A stretch of DNA of 64,000 nucleotides. It comes from Nelumbo lutea. Lineage: Eukaryota > Streptophyta > Magnoliopsida > Proteales > Nelumbonaceae. The stretch is from contig JAKGHH010000006.1 in the NCBI GenBank assembly GCA_022828595.1, forward strand, positions 17,666,499 through 17,730,498, in the 5' to 3' direction. The position numbers were made by a program, and so were the translations under genes. Positions 24,274 through 36,685 of this stretch are shown piece after piece. Under the pieces are notes generated by a model. The model was not told where the DNA came from. It did no database searches and was given only the letters and a program-made list of their open reading frames with translations. Within the stretch, counting starts at the first letter, position 1; each line of letters begins with the position of its first letter.

Positions 24274-25290
24274 TGTGAGTGTATGAGAAGTGACTGGACC
24301 ATATCCAATAAGGTCCTATTCCTCCTCTCTGAAACACCGTTAAGTTGTGGTGTAGCAGGATGAGCTAATTGTGATGCTACCCCATTTAAGTAGTCCCTGA
24401 ATTCATCAGAGAGATACTCACCACCTTGATCAGATCGAAGGGCTTTAATTTCTCTCCCCAACTGTTTCTCGACCTCTTGTCTAAACTCTTTGAACTTTTC
24501 AAATGATTCAAACTTATGTCTCATTGGGTACACGTAACCATATCGTGAGAAATCATCTGTGAAGGTGATGAAATACATGTGTTGATTTCGTGTCCTAACA
24601 CTCAGGGGACCACATGCATCAGTATGTATTAGGTCAAGTGTGCTTGTACATCTTTCGGGCTTACCGTTAAATGGCCGTTTTGTCATCTTGCCTTCTAGGC
24701 AAGGTTCACAGGTGGGAAGATCTTCTACAGTTAGAAAATCCAAAGGACAATCCGTTAACGACCTTGTGATTCGGTCAACACCAATGTGGCCAAGTCGGTA
24801 ATTCCATAGACACGTGGGATTAACTGTATCACGGGCTCTCTTCTTGTGGATTTCAGCCAATGTAGTTTCGGTTATGTTAGTTTCTAGAGAAGGATGTAGA
24901 ACATAGAGACCATTCTCGAGTTCTCCGTATGCGATGAATCTATTATTTCTTTTAATAGTAATCGTATTAGTAAGAAGACAGAATAACCATCTGCACACAG
25001 TTTTGAAACAGAAATCAAATTTCTCCTTAAATTTTGTACATAAAGACAATCTTTCAGTACAATTATTCCTTCTCTAAAAATTAACTCCACGGTTCCTATT
25101 GCCGCGACTACAACAGTTGTAGTAGTCCCCAAGTAGAATGTAACTTCTCCTTCACTCAGCCTTCTGCTTACCTTGAACCCCTGTAGTGAGCTACATGCAT
25201 GAGTTGAAGCCCCGAAGTCAATACACCAGAACGTAGAAGTTAACAATAAATTGGTTTCTATAACACAAGATTCGAAATTACCTTTCTTGG
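24274..25290 (-). pseudogene. protease and integrase piece of E2 (broken)
   Basis: The minus strand encodes the protease region (CIDFGAST, with the catalytic D-S-G changed to D-F-G) at 25,246-24,884. In another frame it encodes the pre-integrase finger and integrase core, about 25,010-24,274, including IHTDACGPL, SDQGGEY and GVSERRNRT. The integrase segment is nearly free of stops but is cut at its C-terminal side by the LTR junction at 24,273. A small in-frame deletion removes residues between RDYL and NGV. RT and RNase H are absent. Confidence 0.88.
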
Positions 25291-25293
25291 ATT

Positions 25294-25818
25294 CTAGGTA
25301 GGCAGGACAGTTCCTTTTCTAGTGGCCGATCTTTTGCAGAAGTGACAAGCATCCGATGCTTTGTCTTTCTTCTGTTTCTTACCATTAGTGGCTTTCTTCT
25401 GAAGCTTCTTTGCCTTCCTCTTTCTCTTGCCCGTCTTGCTAGCTTCAACAAGCATAGCTACAGGCTCATCCTTTCTAATCAGTTCTTCGGCTCTTTGCAA
25501 CATATTGCTGAGCTCTTGCAAGCTGACTTTCAGCTTGTTCATGTTATAGTTCATGATGAACAGATAAAAGGAATGAGGCAAAGAATTAAGGATAGCATCT
25601 ATCTAGGTCACGAGGTCCAGCCCGGATCCAAGAGCCTCCAGTTCATTGATGTCACCCGGACGCTCCGGGGCAGGATTCTTTGCCACTTTGTCTAGCTTTT
25701 CAGAAGCTAGGATCAGCATAAAGTTCATGTACCAGTCGGCATAGTTTGGGCTCTTAAGCTTGTTGCCATAAAAAATCTTTGCAAATGATCCGTTCGCCAT
25801 TTTCTGATAAAAGATCAA
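25294..25818 (-). pseudogene. gag of E2 (internally deleted)
   Basis: The ATG (MANGSFAKIF) is near 25,803. The capsid-like start is present, but the middle is deleted: after ERPGD the sequence jumps to INELEALGSGLD. The remainder with the lysine-rich tail follows in another frame to 25,294. The zinc knuckle is frame-shifted as in E1. It is not functional. Confidence 0.85.
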
Positions 25819-27144
25819 ACATCAGTCCACAACCTAATTTGATTCATGTTTATTTCATAGATATGGATTTTAATCTACGATCCATTTTCATTTATTCATC
25901 TCTGAGATTTCCCTCCTTTCTCAGTGACGGAGACTACGGGTTGTCTCTGGAAATGTGGAAAATCACATAGGGTGCATGGAGCCAACTGTTTCAGCTACAT
26001 AACCCCACCACCTTTCTGTGAATGATCATATCCACTCATCATATGAGTTTTCCCTTTGACCTCTGTGAGACAAGGTTCAGAGCTATTTTCAGGTAAACCT
26101 TTCTGTCCAGTGAGTGCTTCCCATCATATTCGTGAACGCCAAGGTACCATGAGAGAGTTCCCATTTTCTGGTGAAGCCCCTCCCACATCGGTCTATGACA
26201 CCCCTATCATCTTATGAAACAATTAGACAAGCCCAACAGCAAATGGATAGCCCATTTTCTGGTGCGTTTCCTCATTACTGAAGGACCCATTCTCATGCTA
26301 ATGATGGAAGGCCTTTAGAGAATTCATCATATGAATCTCCCTATCACTTGCACTCATATTAGTTGGAGGGAACAATTATTACGCCCTATTTTGATTTAGG
26401 TCAAACCAAAGTGGCTCCCACTGACTTTCATAAAGTTCTTGTACTATTCGGCATAGTTTGGGCCCTTAAGCTTGTTGTCGTCAAGAAGCTTTGCAAATGA
26501 TCCATTTGCCATTTTCTGATAAAAGATCAAACATCAGTCCACAACCTAATTTGATTCATGTTCATTTCATAGATATGGATTTTAATCTACGATCCATTTC
26601 CATTTATTCATCTATGAGATTTCCCTCCTTTCTCAGTGACGAAGACTATGGGTTGTCTCCGAAAATGTAGGAAATCACATAGGGTACATGAAGCCAACTG
26701 TTTCAGCTACATAACCCCACCACCCTTCTGTGAAGGATCATATCCACTCATCATATGAGTTTTCCCTTTGGCCTCTATCAGACAAGGTTCAGAGCCATTT
26801 TCAAGTAAACCTTTCTGTCCAGTGAGTGCTTACCCATCATGTTCATGAACGCCAAGGTACCGTGAGAGAGTTCGCATTTTCTGGTGAAGCCCCTCCCACA
26901 TCAGTCTATGACACCCCTATCATCTTATGAAACACTCAAACAAGCCCAACAGCAAATGGATAGCCCATTTTCTGGTGCGTTTCCTCATTACTGAAGGACT
27001 CATCCTCATGCTAATGATGAAAGGCCTTTAGAGAGTTCATCATATGAATCTCCCTATCACATGCACTCATATTAGTTGGAGGGAACAGTCAATTACACCC
27101 TAATTTGATTTATGTCAAACCAAAGTGGCTCCCACTGATTTTCA
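25721..27144 (-). repeat. 712-base tandem duplication in the E2 leader/gag start
   Basis: The segments 25,721-26,432 and 26,433-27,144 repeat each other at an offset of 712, both starting aagttc-tgta and containing the gag start and the upstream leader. The second copy holds only the first few gag codons. Confidence 0.85.
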
Positions 27145-28247
27145 TAAAGTTAGATTTCGGTGGGCCTTAAATCAACTAGGGTTCCACACGTAACCTCTCG
27201 ATGAGGTGTGGGGCTCACCACTGAGGGAGGTCATCCAATGACCAAAAGGGACACCATGGCAGTGATGTGCATTCAGCCATGGTCTACGTAAGAGCCACTG
27301 TCGAATGAGCATGGGCCAAGCACTTATGGACCATGTACGCAGCACATCACACATCCAAACATCTCATGCAGGGATAAATTGATCTAATCAATTAATTATC
27401 TGTAAGGCCCATTGGAAGCCCGTTAAAAATCCATAATATTAACCATTAATATTATCTAGGTATATGGGCTGAATTAGCAGCTTTAACTATTTAAAACTGG
27501 GCCTTTATAGGTTGGGCCGAATTAACCATTTAATTAAATATCAATCCCCAAGCCCATTAGTGGGAAAATTAGGGCTGACTTTCAGCCTTGATTAAACCCT
27601 TGATTTGGTCCAAACAGTTTGAACCAATCTTGGTTTGAATGGGTCTAGGGTTTGATCTTTAATTAAATCTTTAATTCAAGAAAATAATATGAAATTAAAT
27701 AACTGATAAAAGAAAATCAAGAATCAATTAAACAGGGATGTTCGCACCCTCCATCCTGCAAAACAGAGGTTAGATCACAGATTGCAGTTTCACAAACTGC
27801 AAATCGCAGATAGCGAATGGCCCATCTACGAAATCTCCTTCTTTGCATCGCCATCTTCGATCCAAAAATAAAAATAAATAGAAATCCTATTTCTATTAAT
27901 AATTACATCAGATCGAATGCCTATACATTGATTGTAAAAATAAAAATAAAATTATTAACAGACCAAATGTAATAAATAAATTCAAGAAACTGCAAATCTT
28001 GCAATTCTCTCGGCGCAAACCAAGAATTCGATCTCCTCTTGTACGAACAGCCCATAAATCAAGAAAATTATAAAGAACTATTATAAACAATAATTATATT
28101 TATATAAAAATAATTTCAGATTATTTGCCCATCAACTTTGGGAACAAATTTCCCAAAACCCGTATCTGCGCAAATTGGGTAGAATGCCTTCTCCCTATTT
28201 GCGCAGGTTCAGATCTGAAAAAGAATGGTTCAAGATTTGAATCATGG
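27145..28247 (-). other. rest of the E2 leader
   Basis: This is leader sequence of E2, carrying a copy of the two hairpins (at about 27,250-27,285 and 27,310-27,335, each with substitutions). It ends at the primer site next to the right LTR. No gene is seen. Confidence 0.7.
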
Positions 28248-28259
28248 CTCTGATACCAC

Positions 28260-30064
28260 TGAAGGGATAGGAAATCCATCACATGGATGCCCAAAGATTG
28301 CGGAATAAGGGGGCGAATTTTAAAAATTTTTCTTTCCCTTCAACTAGGAGTCAAATTCCCTATTTAGAAAATCATATTTTCAAGGATCATTCTTGAACTA
28401 TAAACTGAACCAGATCTTAACCAAAAGGAGTAGTGAGGGATAATACCTGATACAGAGAAGCAGTATCTCCCAATAAAGGTGGCACAGTGCAGGGTGGAGC
28501 AGAATCAGCAGTGTTCTTCCAAAAGAACTTGACCCTTTGCAAGAATCAACTGGACGGCTTGTGAATACAACTCCCACCAATCTTTTCTCCAAAAGATTGG
28601 TATCAAGATCAAATCTTGATTTCTCCTAAGAACTGGAGATCGAACTGCTATAGGCGGCGGCTGCAGGCAGGAGGTGGCAAGAGAGTATTTGAAGGGTGCA
28701 GAATTCTCTCTTCTAGTAATCTTAGCTCTAAAGAGAAGCATCTGTGGATTGCATTGCATTGCATTGCATGTCTAAAGGCTGCCGCCCCCTCTTCCTTTTA
28801 TAGACTTAAAGGGATCAGCTCCTAATCCCATTAGGAGTTGCTAACGCAAATCATATTTGGACTAGAAGTCCCTTTAAGTTATAAGGGATAACCCTTATCT
28901 TATTTGCAGATTAGATCAGCCATCTCCTAATGTAATCAAATTAGCCCAGTTTGAAATGGGCTTAAGGCCCATTTAAGGTTATGTATTCATTTAGCCTTCC
29001 AATCTGCTGCCCAGTTGGGCTTCCTTGTATGGCGTGGGACACAAACATTGATCTACACATCAGCCACATGGGATTGGCCCAGCCTTTGTTACAAGGCCTG
29101 GCCGGATACACTGTTATGGAGAGTGCACCCCTGAAACCCATCCAATGGGCTCTATGGGCCTAACACTTACCCTAAGTGGTTCCTGGGCCAAGCCACCTTG
29201 TAACACCCAAGGACTGTGGGCAGATGCAAGATTAGTCCATCAAGTATTATCCTCAATGGTTTTACACTTAACCTCTCTGTTCATAATGATCATACATTGC
29301 CCGACAAGAGAGGACCTCTCCCTCGGCTACAAGGAACAGTGTTGCACTCTCTGCTTATATGAATCCCGGGAATTAAAACCTTTTGCAAATCATTTCAAAA
29401 CCATAATGTATAATCTTTTATATTTCATATAAAATATATTTTGCGAAACAAATCTCAACGATTGAAATCGGCTGCCGGTAGTCTTGGTTTCCATCAGTGA
29501 GAGTGCATCCCCAATCATTACCTTTGTCCGACAAAGGGGCTGATCTTGTCACTATTATCACCCACTCAGATGAATTCTCAGACTGCCCCAACATACCCAG
29601 GTTTTGACACCCGCTGAGGATCTCACTGATTGGTATATCAAAGACAACCCGATCCAACACCTAGTGCAGTATCATAATCGAGTCTAGGGGTCGGGTGTAA
29701 TTTTCCAGTTTTGCGCATCAATCTCCAAGGACCAGGGCAATACTGGAAATCTGGTCCAGTTCAAAGATTCAATTAATCCTACTCTGTATGTGCCTAAGGT
29801 CTCACCCTGGCAGCTGAGACAGGCCACCCCAACCGTCTTAGTGGCACCACAGTGTCAACCTTGTCAGGATAGGTCTCCCCAGACCGACCCACTGGCTGCG
29901 AACATTCTAAACTAACACGAGTCTCATTAAGTGTCCAGTTTAAGGGTATTACATAGAAACATACCAAGGGAACATGAATCAAATATGCACTATTATTCAT
30001 TTATAATAAACTCATAAAATACATCATTTTGATTGAAGCTAAGGGCATACAAAACTGTCTAACA
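28260..30064 (-). repeat. 5' LTR of E2
   Basis: This 1.8-kb LTR starts tgaagggatagg beside the primer site and ends gtctaaca, followed by the gatat target duplication. Small internal deletions, such as near 28,480 and 28,930, make it shorter than the E1 3' LTR. Confidence 0.9.
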
Positions 30065-30069
30065 GATAT

Positions 30070-30450
30070 TAGTTTTCCAAAAGAAACTGATCAAGTTCGG
30101 TGCTCATTGTTTCCGGATGATTCTTCTGAAGAATTCGGTGTGTAGGACGCACTCTCCTAGTTCCGTTCCACAGTTGCTGTATCATCTTCAGCAGGAGCAG
30201 ATCTTGGTGTCTTCTCTAGGCGTGAACACCAAATTTGGGAGATATTATTTCTCTGGATCAGGTATAATCCCTCCCTTGTCTTTTGGTTCAGATCTGGTTC
30301 GGTTATGGTTCAAGTAGGATCCTTGAATATTGTATTCTAAATTTAGGGAATATGATTCACAGTTGGAAGAAAGGTTGGGAATTTTTTAAATTTGCCCATC
30401 CATTCCGCAACCTCTTTGGCATCCATACAATGGATCCTACCATTCTTTTA
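30070..30450 (+). repeat. end of the E3 5' LTR
   Basis: The last 381 bases of the plus-strand LTR resume after E2. They align with the last part of the LTR at 58,465-60,415 and stop just before the primer site at 30,452. Confidence 0.85.
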
Positions 30451-30451
30451 G

Positions 30452-32232
30452 TGTATCAGAGCCAGGTTCGAATCTTGAACCAAGAAAATCAGATCTGAAC
30501 CTGCGTAATTGGGCAGAAGCTGTTCTATCAGGATTTGCACAGATTGTTTTCTTTAATTCAAGAAATCGTTTCTTGTTGAGGGCAATTTGTCTGAAATTAA
30601 TTTTATTAAATCTGAAATTTATTTTGAATTGTTCTTTATTTATTTCTTGATTAAATGGATTGTTCGTACCTGGAGATCGAAGTGCAGCATTTGCGCAGAT
30701 TGTCTGCACATTCTTCTTTTAATTTCTATTCCATTTGGTCTATAAAATAATTTATTTTATTTTTCTAGACTGAATGTATAGGATTTGATCAAGAATATAA
30801 ATAATTAATAGAAATAGGATTTCTGTAATTTTTTATTTTCTTGATTGGAGAAGGCGGTGGCGCTAGAGATTAGTAGATGAAGGGATCGCTTTTTGTGTTT
30901 TGCAGTTTATGAAACTGCAACCCTAGTGAGTAACCTCTGCTTTGCAGGTGATGCAAATAGTCTATGTCTGATTTATGATTGTCTAAAATTCAGAAATATT
31001 AATTTCAGATCTTTCTTGAATTAATTCTTGAATTGAAAATCAGTTTCGGACCATCTCGTACCGGATTAGACTAAATCTGTTTAGACCAAATCTAGGGTTC
31101 GAAAAGGGACTATTTTCAGTCCAGCTTTCTCACACTATCAAGCCCAAATCTGATCTTCAATTGAAGGGATTAATTTGGCCCACCTATAAAGCCCAGTTTT
31201 AAAGGGTTAAAACTGCAAAAGCCCACTCTTGTGGGAAAAACTATATGGGCCAAACTACCAACTGTGATTCAGCCCATATACCTAGACGACATTAATTGAT
31301 AATGTTATGGATTTTAATTGGGCTGATTAATGGGCTTTACAGTAGTTAATTCATTGGATCAATTCTTCCATATCATGCGATGTGTGGATGTTTGATGTGT
31401 TGCGACCATGGGCCATAAGCACTTGGCCCATGATGATTCATTAGTGGCTCTTGCACACACCATGGCTGAATGCACATCATTGCCATGGTGTCCCATAAGG
31501 TCATTGGATGACCCCTCCTTGCTTGGTGGGCCCCACAACCCTGAAAAGGGAAGCGTGCAGAAACCCTAGCCGATTTAGGCCCACCACAAATCTGACTTTA
31601 TGAATGTCAGTGGGAGCCACTCTAGTTAGACCTAAATTTACTAGGGCATAATTTTGTTCCCTCCAGCAAATATGAGTGCCTGTGATAGGGAGATCCATAT
31701 GATGGACTCTCTAAAGGCCTTCCGTCATTAGCACAATGATGGGTCCTTCAGTAATGAGGAAACACACCATAAAATTGGGTTATCCATTTGCTGTTGGATC
31801 AGTCAGAGTGTTTCATAAGTTGATAGGGGCATCATAGACCGATGTGGGAGGGGCTTCACCAGAAAATGGAACTCTCTCACGGTACCTTGGCGTAACCTGA
31901 ATATGATGGGTGAGCACTCACTAGATAGAAAGGTTTACTTGAAAATGGCTCAGAACCTTATCTGACAGAGGCCAAAGGGAAACCCATACGATGAGTGGAT
32001 ATGATCCGTCACAGAAAGGTGGTGGGGTTATGTAGCTGAAATAGTTGGCTCCATGCACCCTATGTGATTTCCCATATTTCCAGAGACATTTCGCTGTCTC
32101 CATCACTGAGAGAGGAGGGAAATCTCAGAGATGAACAAATGGGAATGGAACATAGATTAAAAGCCATATCTATGTAGGTAACATGAATCAAACTAAAAGT
32201 TGTGGATTAACGTTTTGTTGTTTTACCAGAAA
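30452..32232 (+). other. primer site and leader of E3
   Basis: The primer site reads tgtatcagagcc, complementary to the 3' end of initiator tRNA-Met apart from the second codon-side base. The leader carries the hairpins at 31,407-31,432 and 31,457-31,491. No coding region is seen. Confidence 0.75.
31407..31491 (+). promoter_or_regulatory. paired leader hairpins of E3
   Basis: The same two stems lie at 31,407-31,432 (loop TAAGCACT) and 31,457-31,491 (10 perfect pairs), spaced as in E1. Confidence 0.65.
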
Positions 32233-33005
32233 ATGGCAAACAGACAATTTGCTAAGTTGCTTGACGACAACAAGCTTAAGGGACTCAATTATGCCGACTG
32301 GTACAGAAACCTTATGCTAGTTCTAGCTTCAGAAAAGCTGGATAAGGTGGCTAAAAATCCTGCTCTGGATCGTCTAGGGGATAGGGCTTCTGAGGCCCGA
32401 AGGAGAGAATACCAAGAATGGGAGGATAAAAACTCCCTGGCCCCTGCTATATCATAGCCTCTTTGGACAATCCGATAAAGAGGCAATTCGATCAGATCAA
32501 ACTCGCCAAAGACATATTGGATAGTTTGAAGACTATATACGAAGAGTAGAATCGTTCTACTCGATAAAAGGTCCTGAAACAGTTCATGGCCGTGCAATTG
32601 ACTAAGAGGCAGCAAGTGGATGACCATTGTCTTTGGATGATGGGCTACATAAACGAGCTGGAGGCCCTAGGTTCTGGGCTAGATCTGGTCACACAGATCG
32701 ATGCTATTGTCAACTCTCTACCTCCATCCTTTAACTCGTTCATTATGAATTACAATATGAACAAGCTGAATGTCAGCGCCCAAGAGCCCAGCAATATGTT
32801 GCAAAGAGCTGAGGAACTAATAAGGAAGGATGAGCCGATAGCCATGCTTGTTGAATCTAGGAAATCTAGCAAGAAGAGGAAGGCAAAGAGAAAGCCTCAG
32901 AAGAAAACCACCAAATCTAAGAAACTAAAGAAAGACAAGGCATCCGATGCCTGTCACTTCTACAAGCAGGCCGACCACTGAAAGAGGAATTGTCCCGCCT
33001 ACCTG
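32233..33005 (+). pseudogene. gag of E3 (broken)
   Basis: It starts with ATG (MANRQFAKLL) at 32,233. The N-terminal frame is open to 32,457, where an indel after NSLAPAIS ends it. It resumes at about 32,586 with INELEALGSGLD and runs to the lysine-rich tail. The zinc knuckle is in the correct frame here but damaged: CHFY in place of CHFC, and a stop where the tryptophan of G-H-W should be. Gag would form the virus-like particle. Confidence 0.88.
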
Positions 33006-33038
33006 GAATCTAAGAAAGATACTTTCGAAACTTGTGTC

Positions 33039-33420
33039 ATGGAAACTAATTTATTAGTGACATCTGTGTCCTGGTGTGTTGACTCCAGGGCTTCAACTCA
33101 TGCGTGTAATTCACTGCAGAGGTTCAAAGTAACCAGAAGGCTGAGTGAAGGAGAAGTAACACTATACCTGGGGACTTTTGTAAGTGTTGTAGCTATAGTG
33201 ATAGGAACCGTAGAATTGAATTTTAGAGAAGAGATTCTTGTACTGAAAGATTGTCTTTATGTACAAAATCTAAGAAGAAATTTGATTTTTTTTTCTAAAC
33301 TGTGTGTGAATGGATATACTGTCTCTTTTTGTAATATGATTACTATCTAAAGGAACAACAAATTCATCGCATGCGGGGAACTGTAGAATGGTTTTTATGT
33401 TCTACATCCTTCTCTAGAAG
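33039..33420 (+). pseudogene. protease start of E3 pol (truncated)
   Basis: The frame reads SWCVDSRASTHACNSLQ, so the catalytic D-S-G is D-S-R. It continues through DCLYVQNLRRNL and stops at a TAA at 33,348-33,350, where a lysine-rich pre-integrase start should follow. Integrase, RT and RNase H are all missing, because the sequence is cut at about 33,490. Confidence 0.85.
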
Positions 33421-33575
33421 CTAATCTAACCAAAACTACGTCGGTCGAAATCGCCAAGAAAAGGACTTGTGACATGGTAAGTCCCACGTGCCTGTTGTTA
33501 AGTCAACTAATCTAACCAAAACTACGTCGGTCGAAATCTCCAAGAAAAGGACTTGTGACATGGTAAGTCCCACAC
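33421..33575 (+). repeat. 86-base tandem repeat at a deletion junction
   Basis: The sequence beginning ctaatctaaccaaaactacg occurs at 33,421 and again at 33,507. The second copy runs into LTR sequence at cccac, a word shared by both sides. It looks like template-switch filler at a repaired break. Confidence 0.85.
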
Positions 33576-33807
33576 CATACAAAGAAGCCCAACTAGGCAG
33601 TAGATTGGAAACTAATTGAGCACTGATTACTTAATGTGCCAAAAGCCCATTTCGAATTGGGTTGATGTGATCACCCACTTATGGGGCAGATCTGCGATTA
33701 GGGTTTGCAAAAGGATTGGGCTTTTAACCTAATCCACTCTTGGAGACCAAATTCAAATCAGATTTGAAACTGGTAGTCTCCTGATAAGATCAGGAGTAAG
33801 CTAACCA
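33568..33807 (+). repeat. fragment of the E3 3' LTR
   Basis: About 240 bases match 13,260-13,500 of the E3 5' LTR closely. Both ends are broken. The right end meets the R1 repeat at ctaacca / cataacac. Confidence 0.8.
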
Positions 33808-34740
33808 CATAACACGATTGGAGATTGCAATCCATTAAAAGAAAATTCTAACAATGGGGAAAGTGAAACTTGCAAAAAGATAAATAAATGATAGAAATAA
33901 ATAAATAATAAAAAAAGAAAAACTAAATAGAAAGTCTACAACTTGGTCAGAGGTAGCAGTCTCAAGATCTATCCTTTTAACCTCGAACTCCTTGAGCTAG
34001 GCCTTCCGTCTTACCTGGTTGAATTTCAGATTTGCAGAAAGGAAGACAAAAATTAAACTAGATACAAGTAAATTGCAGAAATAAAAATATGGACTGGAAA
34101 TTAAAGAATGGAAAGTAAATCTGAAACTAATGGAAAATTGGTTGGGATCCAAATCCAAAGGTGGTAGTAGTGGCTAGGCCAACTGCAAGCAGGAATCCCT
34201 CCTTTTGCTTGGGCATTTTCCATTTCTTCTACCCTTGATCTTCTCAAGAACAACCTTCCGTCTTACCCGGGGGTAGAATCCAACCCCTTCTCAAGACTCC
34301 TTGGGTCCTTTTTGTAGAAGGGTGGATAAAAGTGAGATTAGAGAGAAAGAGGGGGGCAGCAACTTGGTTTTAACAGAAATATGGGTGCCCTAAGGTTTAG
34401 AATGGTGGGTTAGGATTATTTTAAGGTGATCCTAAGGCTGAGAAGAGAAGGAGAGGGTGCCCAATTTTATGTAGGACTGAGATTTGGGCGCCCAGAATTG
34501 GATGGTGAAGATTTAAGTGCCTAGGGCTGAAAGGTGAAGATTAAAGAGTGGGTGGCGCCCTAGGGTGAATGGCAGAGATAGAGAGTGAAATAGAGGGCTG
34601 AGATCTAGTGACTAAAGGCTGAATGGCGAGGATTAGTAGTTAGGTGGTGTCCTAGGGTGAGAATGCACTCTCAAGAGGGTGCCCTAGAATGAAGGGTGGA
34701 GATTAGATGTTTGGAAGGGATGGAAGGTGAGGATTTAGCA
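33808..34740. repeat. R1 repeat, second copy
   Basis: This matches 11,345-12,245, then continues about 100 bases further than the copy cut by E3 (gggtgccctagaatgaaggg). It leads directly into block B. Its class is unknown and no coding potential is seen. Confidence 0.65.
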
Positions 34741-36379
34741 GTTAGTGATGGTTAGGATTAGTAGTAAGTGCTCATGCACACACACCTCCTCCTCAGCGGG
34801 CCATCACGACCGATCTATGATCACAAGTGAAGACTAAAGGTTCGAGAAAATGGTGATGACCTGTACAACCAACTCCCTACTTAAAGGAAAACGTACAACT
34901 CAAATCTCTTTGATCCAACGGTTGCAAACTAGCCAATCTAATAGCCCGAATCGATAAGCTAAACGTGGCATCGACCTTGGGAAGATGATACGACACCGAA
35001 GGAGGGAGCCGGTTCACTTGTTTGCTCAAGGTCATGAACGACCGAAACCAGACACCCCTCTGCAATGTTCCGCACACGGCCTTAACTAGTCCACACCAAC
35101 ACCTATCCCATGTATGGACCTCCACCAGATGTTGTCAACACTTGTACAAGGCACGGCTAACACATGCAGATATCTTGCACCCGTGTCGGCCAAGGTCATG
35201 TGTTCTCGCCAAGAAGAACCCTTTGCAGCCCAGGTCGACTTCTCCATGCAACTCCATAGTACTCTCTTCAGCCGAAGCCAAGGCCTCCACACAACACACC
35301 ATCTGACCTCAACCACTATGGCCTCGAGAGTGGGGGCCACACCACTTGGTAGGCCTCAGATCATACCTCGTGGTGTCAACCAAATCAAATCCTAGACACA
35401 CATCATCAACTGCTTCCAACCACTTGGTCATTAAGGACTAAGATCTAAGCCCTCGCCTCTTGTCTAGTCAGACCCCTCTTTGAGTATTTGAATAATTTGA
35501 CCAAGTCTCCACCCTTAGGATAACACTTGGGGCCTCAGACTTGTGCTCTTCCCTTGTTTACAGATCAGATTAGTCATCTGTGGACGCTAAGGATATTACC
35601 TTGTTGCCCTCGGCCCCATATTTGGCAACAATAATTGAGAATTGATTGAATGGAGAGACCTACAATTTCATTACTCACAAAATGTGTTGGTTTATGCTCT
35701 TCGGTTCTGTTTGTGGACATTTCTCATCAACGATTAATGCAACAGCTTTACTTTTCTTTTTTTTTTTTACCATTCATCGACACAATGTGAAGGTTAGCAA
35801 ACCATGTGATGGCGTTAGTGTCTAACAAGATTCGGTCCCATAGCCATTGTGGATCAACAATATCAATGCTCTATAATCTACGAGATGATTAAGAAGTTGC
35901 AAATCCAAACATAGGTGAACAAAGCCAATAATAAAAAAATATATGTATATATAATTTATATATAGATTTAGATCTAATAACAGATGGAAAAAGAAGATGT
36001 GCTATTGAATTGTATTTCCAATTTCCATTGGGAGAAATGATCTCCCCGGTGCTATACAGAATGTAAATTTACAATGTTGAAATGTCAACAATATAGTTTG
36101 GAAAAATACGGACATCAGTTTCAATCTCAATCCCCTCCTCAACTTCAACTGCAATGACTTTTCATTTCACTTGAAGCTACAAAATTGGAGAGTTTGGATT
36201 TAATGCTGCCCCATCGTCTATTAACATAGAGTAAAGAATCTTTCTTTTGGAACCAAAACTGCAGCCCTTCGAACTTATGAGCCTACGGAGCTTGTGGCAT
36301 AGATTGACAACCAAAGGAAATTCAATGCATTGATTCGATTCTTCACCACTCGCTTTTCTGAAGATCTTGTGTTACTCCT

Positions 36380-36685
36380 CTAACAATCCATACCATTCAA
36401 AAGGTGGATGAAAGTGTCTTCTTTGCAAGGAATCGTTAGGCCACCCATTGGATGATCAAACCCAAACTCTTCCTCGGCCTGACTTAACAATTCTTGGAAT
36501 GAGGAATGATTCAAGTAGGATACTGGAATAACAAACCACCTCTTTTCTGCTTCTCCTACATAAACTGCCAAATGACCCTTGGGAACATTGGCCGTTGTTG
36601 ACCAAAGCGATTGGTTCCTCCCTCCTGAAAGAGAGCGGCGAAGAATCTCCTTTGTGTGAAGCAAAGCAGGCAAGCGGAAACCCAT
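36380..36685 (-). CDS. SAUR family auxin-responsive protein
   Basis: This is an intact single-exon SAUR gene of 101 codons, paralogous to 4837-5145. It begins [18 protein letters not shown] and carries the core [17 protein letters not shown]. Then come [18 protein letters not shown] and [17 protein letters not shown], with a short tail ending LNGMDC where the block A copy ends in LLEE. The ATG at 36,685 is the natural start, because the frame extending to 36,694 opens with TTG. The proline of the usual N-H-P-S-F is serine here (NHSSF), a small departure from the family. No stops or indels. The likely role is auxin-linked control of cell expansion, as for the family. Confidence 0.95.
   Translation of the reverse strand: MGFRLPALLHTKEILRRSLSGGRNQSLWSTTANVPKGHLAVYVGEAEKRWFVIPVSYLNHSSFQELLSQAEEEFGFDHPMGGLTIPCKEDTFIHLLNGMDC

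Larger units (their letters stand above)
13741..30064 (-). mobile_element. copia element E2, inserted in the E3 LTR
   Basis: This is a minus-strand copia element with perfect 5-bp target duplications: gatat at 13,736-13,740 and gatat at 30,065-30,069. Its left (3') LTR runs 13,741-13,954, is interrupted by E1, and resumes at 24,011-24,273. There it jumps directly into the integrase region, so the RT/RNase H part and the 5' part of that LTR are deleted. The internal region is 24,274-28,247. A primer site (ggctctgatacca, read in reverse) stands at about 28,246-28,258. The right (5') LTR is 28,260-30,064. Confidence 0.9.
12250..33807 (+). mobile_element. copia element E3, outermost of a triple nest
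   Basis: This is a plus-strand Ty1/copia element. Its 5' LTR begins TGTTGGACAG at 12250 and runs to 13740, where E2 is inserted. It resumes at 30,070 and ends at 30,450, for a total of about 1.87 kb. A primer site follows (tgtatcagagcc, tRNA-Met type, from 30,452), then a leader, a broken gag and a protease/pre-integrase piece up to about 33,420. The rest of pol is deleted. A 240-base piece of the 3' LTR (about 33,568-33,807) is fused on, followed by the R1 repeat. The right end is a deletion junction, so no target duplication can be tested. Confidence 0.85.

Noticed and set aside
35022..35395. Overlapping open frames of 80-94 codons on both strands in block B
   Set aside because: The matching DNA in block A (about 1080-1530) does not keep the same frames, so they are chance.
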